From Aquatica leii (taxonomy: Eukaryota > Arthropoda > Insecta > Coleoptera > Lampyridae): a stretch of DNA of 64,000 nt. Made by a program: the position numbers and the translations under genes. The stretch covers positions 30,962,238 through 31,026,237 of the forward strand of contig CM069434.1 in NCBI GenBank assembly GCA_035610365.1. The letters are read 5' to 3'. Shown here piece by piece: positions 57,270-64,000 of the stretch (position 1 is the first letter of the stretch; each line of letters begins with the position of its first letter). The notes beneath the pieces are model-generated. The model made no database searches and had not been told where the DNA came from. It saw only the letters and a list, made by a program, of their open reading frames with translations.

Positions 57270-57690
57270 AAAAACCACCTTCACCCATCTGCTTACCAGA
57301 TAAAAAGTATTTTTTTAAACAATTATAATACATATATAATAGTTAATACATAAACAAACATGTTTAGGTCGCCTGATGAAATCCTGTAAAGGCTACTGTT
57401 AATTAAAATTAATTTAATTAATTGTGTTTTACTTCTTTGCTAATCTACTTACCGAATGAAATCAATACTGATCTAAAGTACAAAGTATGAGGAATATGCA
57501 AACGATCGGTCGCCCACCTTTATCCTGTCACTACTATAGGTCGTCAGGTATAAAAAGTTAAGTTGATATTAGGTAACTTCACTCATCTGCTTACCGATTG
57601 AAATTTATATGAAAATGAAGAGAATTTTATCCCGAATACGATGGTATAAGGTCGCCTAAGTAAAACCTGTCAAATCTTATAGGTCGCCTC
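57270..57690. repeat. Diverged tandem repeat, unit about 141 bp
   Basis: Two anchors alternate. GGTCGCC plus about 8 bp plus ATCCTGT/ACCTGT starts at 57367, 57507 and 57648 (spacing 140 and 141 bp). The motif CATCTGCTTACCGATTGAAA and variants lies near 57284, 57446 and 57581. At least three units, strongly diverged. A further GGTCGCC lies at 57684. Confidence 0.75.
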
Positions 57691-57694
57691 GATT

Positions 57695-57895
57695 TTAAAC
57701 AGTGCGTGAGAGAGAAGCGTAGCGCGTGCTTAGTAAATCAATTACCGGTTTGCAATATTCATTATTGTAGTAAATTAATCGACCATCTGGCCATTCAATA
57801 ACGTATTTTGTATTAAAACGCAAGACCTTTGCACAAGCGTTAATTGCATCATAGAATTCCATTTTTCCAACTTGATTATCAAATTCTAAAAACAT
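57695..57895 (-). CDS. Unrecognised 66-residue frame with protein-like composition
   Basis: Starts at an ATG and reads MFLEFDNQVGKMEFYDAINA, then CAKVLRFNTKYVIEWPDGRL, then a YYNNEYCKPVIDLL stretch. The balanced amino-acid use, including Trp, Gly, Asp and Cys, is unlike the hydrophobic chance frames elsewhere. It directly abuts the 141-bp tandem repeat on its 3' side and could be an exon of a host gene or an element. I do not recognise the family. Confidence 0.4.
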   Translation of the reverse strand: MFLEFDNQVGKMEFYDAINACAKVLRFNTKYVIEWPDGRLIYYNNEYCKPVIDLLSTRYASLSRTV

Positions 57896-58770
57896 CGGTT
57901 TGTTATTGCTAACCGCTTTCTGTTAAAACAAGTCTGGCAAAAAACAAAAATCTACATTCGTAAACTAATTTTATCTATACTGAACGTCAATTATCACTGG
58001 ATAACACTTGTCATTCCTGTCACTAATTGCTGAGTCTACAACCCGAAATCACGCACTGTAAACTTAAAATAATTCACACGTTGATGTAGTACATATCGCC
58101 ATTTTAACTTTGACTTTAAATAGGTTTTTGTCTTCCTTAGCACATCCGCTGAAGCAAAATCATAATAAAAATCACTACCGAAGAACATTCAACAGAAAGA
58201 AAACTACTTACATCTCTTAAAATAATACCAGGTAAACGAACGTTTACCAGTGACTTTTAACCGGGAAATGCAAAAGCAAAAAATGAACGTTTGACAGTAA
58301 TATATTATTTAGCCACACTTATAAAGATAATCAATAGCGTACTTAGACACTGCCATAGTTAATTTTGATTCAAAATAAATCTTTTCGAAGAATACACATT
58401 AACGTCATGTAACAAGTCTCTCTCAGCAAAATTAAAACTTAAAGACGACAAAAAAAGCTTAAAAGAAGACACAAGACACATACGCTAAGGATCAAATCCT
58501 AAAATCCAAACTCAACTCAAATACAATAACACGCAACTTAAATTAAAGACCCTTTCCCAGTTTGCTACGCATAATTGACTAAATATGTCTTAAAAGTCGT
58601 TTGAAACTGAATGATGCTTCCAAAAACCAAAAAGACAAAAAATAACGCAGTCTCATAGACCTTAATAAACAAAAATCCAAAGCAAACCAAAAGAAAAACA
58701 AAAGATATAAGAAAGAGAGAAGTTTAGACTACGGTCAAAGAAAACGGCTTAAAATCCCATGAAACCTTAA
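57896..58770. other. No gene; 5' end of piggyBac copy 2 not found
   Basis: AT-rich. A CCTTCGG-type end and GGGGTCA palindrome expected at the left end of the second piggyBac copy were not seen here. Confidence 0.45.
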
Positions 58771-60510
58771 CTCACAGATACAGGCAATATTAATTTACTG
58801 AATGAAATTAAAGATGATATTTTATCTGACGATAGTGATGCCGAATTTGAAGAAGTAAGTGTACCTGATGTAAACCCGATTGAAAGTTCGGAAGACGATG
58901 ACAGTGATGATAATTCGCCCAATGATATAGCTATACTGGTGGGTAAAGATGGTTTCATATAGAAAAAAGATAAGCCTCATGTTAGAAGACGAAATCAGCG
59001 AAATATTCTAAAAACACCGCCAGAATTAGCAAAATTTAGTGAACATATTTCAACATGCCTAGATGCTTTCCATTTATTTATCTCGGAAGACATTATGGAC
59101 ATAATACTTAGAGAAACAAACATTCAAGCTAGAAGAATTGTAGGCGATACGTGGAAGCCAGTAGATGCGGATGAGTTACATGCATTTTTTGGATTACTGC
59201 TTCTAGCTGGTGGTTTGAAAGCACGCCAAGAACCAATATTGAAGCTGTGGAGTACAAAATACATGTCTCTCCATAGACCAATTTTTTGTGCTGCAATGTC
59301 TCGTAATCGAATGAGAGACTTTTTGAAATACATTCGATTTGACGATATGAACACCTGAGAAGATCGACGGGCAACAGATAAATTAGCAGCTATTTGTAAA
59401 ATTCACGATATTCTCGCTGCAAATTGCAAAAAATCGAACAACCCTAATGCTGAAGTATGTATTGATGAACAACTTGTTCCTTTCCGTAGAAAATGTCCCT
59501 TTCGAGTGTATATAAAGTCGAAGCCAGATAAATACGGAATTAAAATCTGGGCTTTATGCGATGTTAGTAACAGATATTGCTGGAATTTCCAAATATATAC
59601 TGGAATGGTAGACAACGCTCCAGAACGGGAACAAGGTAAAACACAATTCTATCGTTTTATGGACGAGTATAAAATTTCATTTCTAGGGAAGCGGGTAGTT
59701 TTGGATTTGGTTGAGGATTTGCAAGAGGGTTATGGTATTACCACAGATAATATTTTTACGTCTATGTTTTTGGCAAAGGAGCTACTGCAGCAATCAAAAA
59801 CCTTGACCGGAACAATTCGTAAAACACGTAGAGAAATACCAAAAGAATTTTTGCCAAAAAGAAATCGATCAGAATACTCAAACGAAATTCTATATAGAGA
59901 AGACACAATTTTAGTATCTTACGTACCTAAAAAATATAGAAGCGTTATGCTACTTTCAACGCAACACCAAGATTTGGAATTGTCCGGAGAAGACTTCAGC
60001 TACAAACCCCAAGTTATCTTGGACTATAATAGCTGCAAAGGAGCTGTGTGCGTCGATAAAATGGTGAAGGAATACTGATGCAGAAGAAATACAAATCGCT
60101 GGCTTCTTGTTCTATTTTTCAATTTCCTTGATATTGCTGCCATGAATGCATTAATTCTATACACTACGAAATTTAGAAATTTTGAAAAAGGGAAAACATC
60201 CCAAAGGAGATTATTTTTGCAAAAACTTGGGTTTGAATTAGTAATCCCACATATCAAAAAACGTACACCTCAAGGATTACCAAGACATCTGCAGAATGCA
60301 ATAGCGATGATTTTGGCAGACACAGAACCAGAGAAAGTGGGACCGCAAGACGAAACTATCGCTCGCCCAAAAAGACGTCGTTGTAAGATATGTCCAATAG
60401 CAAATGACAAAAAATGTTCGGAAACATGTGAAAAGCGCAAACTCTTTGTATGTAAACAACATTGCCAGAAAAAAACTACAATAATATGTAATAGTTGTTG
60501 CCCTCACTAA
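58771..60510 (+). pseudogene. piggyBac transposase, nearly full length with three stops
   Basis: A single frame across 580 codons with stops at 58960-58962, 59356-59358 and 60076-60078 and no frameshift. The N-terminal acidic region (SSEDDDSDDNSPND) is followed by the catalytic core: VCIDEQLVPFRRKCPF, GYGITTDNIFTSMFLAKEL and ILDYNSCKGAVCVDKM, which carry the three Asp residues of the family's DDD triad. The C-terminus is a cysteine-rich finger (RRRCKICPIAND, CEKRKLFVCKQHC, NSCCPH). No start codon is visible in frame after a stop at 58768-58770. Point stops only and intact catalytic residues mean recent inactivation. Copy 1 at 2.8-4.3 kb is a deleted relative. Confidence 0.93.
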
Positions 60511-60698
60511 TTTATGTTTACATTTTATTTTTATATTATTATTAGTTTATAAGAAATCTAACGTTAATTTAAAATATTAATAAAGGTTACCATTACAAAT
60601 TAATCGGTTTTTCTTTACAAAATAAGAAAAAAAACTTGGGGTCAAATCTGACCCCACTTGGTAATCGGCGCCTCAAAAAATGCTTGGTAATCCGAAGG
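58771..60698 (+). mobile_element. piggyBac-family element, copy 2 (left end missing)
   Basis: Right end: GGGGTCA...TGACCCC palindrome near 60638-60655, then an end that reads CCTTCGGATTACCAAGC on the minus strand, followed by TTAA (60699-60702). The same end motif, CCTTCGGATTACC or GGTAATCGGC-like, appears imperfectly at about 60660. The coding relic inside matches copy 1. The left terminal repeat was not found, so the copy is probably 5'-truncated. Confidence 0.85.
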
Positions 60699-60702
60699 TT
60701 AA

Positions 60703-62335
60703 TACACTTAATAAGTTTTCTAAAATGTTTAGCAGTATTGGTACAATAATTATATTACAAAAACAACTCTTTTTTCCGATGTTATTTGTCCTATTTTCGT
60801 TTTAGACCTTTCATAATTAATATATTTGGAGGATTTGTTTCTACTTCAACAAGACGGCATTTAAAGATAATATAGGTTAAGAATGATGCAAGTTAAGCGT
60901 AGGTATACACTTTTTACAAACAACTAAAACAAATATAATAAAGAATTTTAAAAAAATTGAGATTTTGTAAAAAAAAATAAAACTAACATCACTCAAACAA
61001 TTAAAACAACACAATAATATTTAATATTTATGCTTATTAGCAATGATATTAAAAGTTTCTGTTGTTTAATATATTTAGTTGTATCTCTTTGACGTATAGT
61101 TTTCATAAATTACTATGTATAAATCACCTGCATAAGACTACTATTTCAAAACGTTAACCAAATATAAAATATTATTATTTTGTAACTATATTTTTTAGCA
61201 ACATGTTTTAAACGTTTCTGAACTGCTTTTGAATTTTTTTTTTAAATTTAAAAATTTCTAAAAATGCTTTCTTAAAAAACACACATATATTTAAATATTC
61301 AATGACAATATCAAAATCTGTGTTGGTTTTGTTTTAAATATGAATTCTTTTAAGTATGTTTTATAAAGCATATGAACCATCAAAAATAATTTGTGTAACA
61401 TTCTGTTATACATCGATAAAAATTTTGTTTTAGAATTATAATTATTACAATCATTAACGAGTTCAAAATCTAACAGAATTTAAAATTATGAAGTTTAATT
61501 GAAATCGTGAACTGGAGTTGTCTATATAGAGCAATCTCCTTTGGCGCTGGTACATGAAAGCGGGTGCATTTACGTTTGACGCCTCAAAAGCTTCTACTTA
61601 ATAGAATGCGACCCAACCACAACTTTCATCCTTTGAACTTTAAAATGACTCGACGAACATTTTGACGTTGTCACGTAGACTTCTTATAATTACGTAACTT
61701 AATACGTATAAATCAAAACTTAGTTAAGATTGGGTACGCATCGAACAAATTAGTAATTGCTTTTATATTCTTCTTTTTTTTATAATTACATAGGCGACAC
61801 AGTTATCGCAACTACATTGGTAGTATACGTAAAAATTCCGTTTCACTATTGATTCCATTGCCACCAAAAATTTTTATATTTACAAAACTTGTTTTACATT
61901 TATTTATGAATTTTTTTATTATAGTATTTTGTATTTTTAAAACAGTAAAAAATTATTCAATTACACAGTGAATTAAATATAATTTAGTTTTATAAGTCCC
62001 AGTTCTAGAAAAATATGACACACTATTTTTATTTGACCCAAATTATACTTACCAACTTATAGCTAAAACAAGGACTTAATTTTTTCTTAAGTTTATTTTT
62101 CTATCATATGTTTTATATGAAATTACATTTGTAGAAACTTAATTACGTTTTATAAAACATTATTATTATTGTTATTTACATTATATTAGATAATACGTAA
62201 TTTAAGAATGTATTTTACAAGCTTAAGCAAAAAACCTAACAACGTCTTAATATTATTTTCAATTAATATTATTTTTGAAGATTTTTAATTTCGGTTAAAA
62301 AAAGCATATTTTTTTTTCTTTATTTCAAAATCTGA
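60703..62335. other. AT-rich stretch, no supported gene
   Basis: No gene recognised. A patch of more balanced composition at 61510-61680 (with GGCGCTGGTACATGAAAGCG) has no open frame of note. Confidence 0.45.
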
Positions 62336-62339
62336 CTTT

Positions 62340-63600
62340 TTTGGTGACGACGACGTTTCGCTTATCTTGTAAGCTTTTTCAAGTCTTTGTTGTACATTTT
62401 TCTGCAAAAAATTCCTTAAGATTAACAAGTGTTATAATTGTAAAAAAAATTTTTTTGATTAATTTAAATGAACTATTTTATATTTAATGTTAACATGATT
62501 ATATTTATATGATGAGTGTCAAATTGAATTAATTATTAATAATTAAAAAGATTTACTTACAAACTTTTTATAAATTTGTGATTGTCATTTAATTAAATTT
62601 TTTTTATATTTATAAATTTTGTATTACTTGGTTTTGGTTATATTAATTATTAGCTTCTTATTACTTTAGTTATAATGATCATAGTTGAACATAAGTTTTC
62701 ATGTTTTTAATATTTCTTTTATTGAAAAATTTGTCAATCGTATATGTTGTGTCTTATCGTATCTGTAGATATGTGTATAATGTAATGTGAAATCTATTGC
62801 GCATGCATTGTGTGTTGTTTTCTATTTGAAGATTTAGTTAAATGTTTAGGAATAAGTTTTGATTTTAAAAGGAAGTAAATATTTACTTTGTGATTGTATT
62901 AATAATTTATTAGTATGTAGTAAATTTTACTTAGACTTTGTATGTCGTTACGGTAATTTATTGTTTTTGTTGCGTTTTTTTTCTATCATTTCTAGAATTA
63001 ATCTTTTGAAGTAGTTTTTTTCGAAGTGTAATATTTTTTGATGTTGATAATTGAATATACAGAGATTTTTTATGGAATGTTCAGTTAGAGCAGTTTTTTC
63101 CTAATTTAAATGTTGGTTTTTGATACAGTGTATTGTATTGTTGTATTCTGTTTTTTAGTAGTTGTTTTGTTTGTCTTATGTATATTGCTGAACAATTTTG
63201 GCAAGATAATTCGTATATTAAGTTTGATTTGTAAATTGTTTCTGTACTGTCTTTAAGTTTAGTGAAAATATGTTTTTTAAGATATTAGAATTATTAGAAA
63301 CTGATTGTGAAATTGTAATTTGTTAAATTTTTTTTAATTTTTCAGATAAATTTGGAATGTATGGTAAACTGATAAATTGTTTAATTTGAGTTAAATTATT
63401 ATTAAATTCATTGCCTAAGCAATTAGGTTGTAATTCTATGTTCTTATTATTTGGTTTATTATTAAAATTAATATGTTTTAAGCGTGTTTTAATATTTTTG
63501 TTAATAAATTCTATTGGATAATTATTATGAATGAATAAATGAATGTTGTTAAATTTTATAAGTAAGTTTTTGTATAATTTTTTGTGAATAATTATTAATA
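62340..63600 (-). pseudogene. Penelope-like element relic (RT end and GIY-YIG endonuclease)
   Basis: Minus-strand phrases: YPIEFINKNIKTRLKHI (about 63500), ISLPYIPNLSEKLKK (about 63350; the 'LPYIPGLSEKL' connector of PLEs), then, after stops, YKSNLIYELSCQNCSAIYI and RQTKQLLKNRIQQ (63130-63235), corresponding to the CxxC and GIY-YIG endonuclease entry. The catalytic Tyr-Ile-Gly has become Tyr-Ile-Arg. Downstream, near 62345-62385, ACGACGTTTCGCTT and TTTTTCAAGTC resemble PLE end sequences. AT-rich and decayed; a different PLE lineage from the one at 12.9-13.6 kb. Confidence 0.75.
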
Positions 63601-64000
63601 AATATTATACAAAAAATTTCGTCGAAATCAAAAAATTAATAAAATAGGATTATTATTTAAAGAAATGAGTGAAATGCCAAAAAAACTGTTATAGTTAATT
63701 ATTTCAAAAAACATATACATCAGAGTATTTACGCAATTACAGAAAAAAAGTTTGCAAAATTCAGCGCCGTTACAAAATTCCTTGGAGTAGAAATATGGAT
63801 AGGGAGCTAAAATGGAAGTCCAATTGTGATCTCGTGGCAAAAAACTGTCTAAATTTATTTTTATTATTAATTATTTATAATTATGTTATCCTATTCATTG
63901 TGTGTATTTTTGTATTGTTAGTTGTTTTATTTAGTATTTTGACTGTTTTTTATATTTATCGCCTATTTTATATCGACAATGTAATTGACGTGTTCTACAT
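63601..64000. other. No gene seen at window end
   Basis: The 70-codon minus frame at 63628-63840 is unrecognised; it could be an eroded upstream part of the PLE, but no motif supports that. Confidence 0.35.

Noticed and set aside
57270..57690. CRISPR-like repeat array
   Set aside because: Units are about 141 bp, diverged, with no short identical repeats and unique spacers, and the genome is eukaryotic.
58000..58770. Left terminal repeat of piggyBac copy 2
   Set aside because: No CCTTCGG-type end with TTAA and no GGGGTCA palindrome was found; CCTTAACT at 58766 lacks the rest of the motif.

Overview
This window is AT-rich, non-coding-looking animal DNA packed with transposable elements; no host gene could be recognised with confidence. 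The mix (piggyBac, Tc1/mariner, Crypton-type tyrosine recombinase, hAT, Penelope-like, a Jockey-type LINE, several Ty3/gypsy LTR elements, tens-of-base introns) fits an insect or other arthropod; the species cannot be named from the sequence.

Layout. 1-2.06 kb is AT-rich with no supported gene. 2.06-5.37 kb is a decayed Tc1/mariner element, itself split by a piggyBac element (2790-4527, TTAA target duplication). 5.8-8.4 kb carries a gypsy integrase relic and two Penelope-like (PLE) endonuclease relics facing each other. 10.8-12.3 kb holds a Crypton-like tyrosine recombinase pseudogene with a 52-bp intron. 12.87-13.6 kb is a 5'-truncated PLE with a 12-bp target duplication; 14.0-14.5 kb is a diverged solo LTR. 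15.8-20.9 kb is an old gypsy-type element whose right LTR was broken by a 1.35-kb inverted-repeat element full of TGACGTCA-like motifs. 23.0-27.1 kb is another decayed gypsy element with a tRNA-Lys primer site, followed by a cluster of about 22-bp palindromes (27.4-27.8 kb). 29.1-30.2 kb has three direct copies of a dispersed repeat. 34.6 kb has a 124-bp foldback derived from a PLE end; 34.8-36.2 kb is a Jockey-type LINE relic. 36.9-43.6 kb is a complete gypsy element. 43.6-45.6 kb has a further repeat copy and a PLE with 60-bp inverted arms. 48-54.9 kb contains small relics (mariner-like, LINE, hAT). 57.3-57.7 kb is a tandem repeat; 58.8-60.7 kb is a second piggyBac copy; 62.3-63.6 kb is another PLE relic.

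The centrepiece is the gypsy element at 36934-43571 on the minus strand: two 456-bp LTRs that look identical by eye, GTAT target duplications, primer site, polypurine tract, intact Gag and intact 1435-residue Pol. After the usual protease, reverse transcriptase, RNase H, integrase and GPY/F module, Pol continues for about 250 residues into a macrodomain of the OARD1/TARG1 (ADP-ribose glycohydrolase) type, with both positions equivalent to the human catalytic Lys and Asp kept, and then a CCCH zinc finger. A retrotransposon that carries its own de-ADP-ribosylating-type domain is the most likely undescribed system here. A diverged relative of its LTR at 14.0 kb shows that the family has been in this genome for some time.
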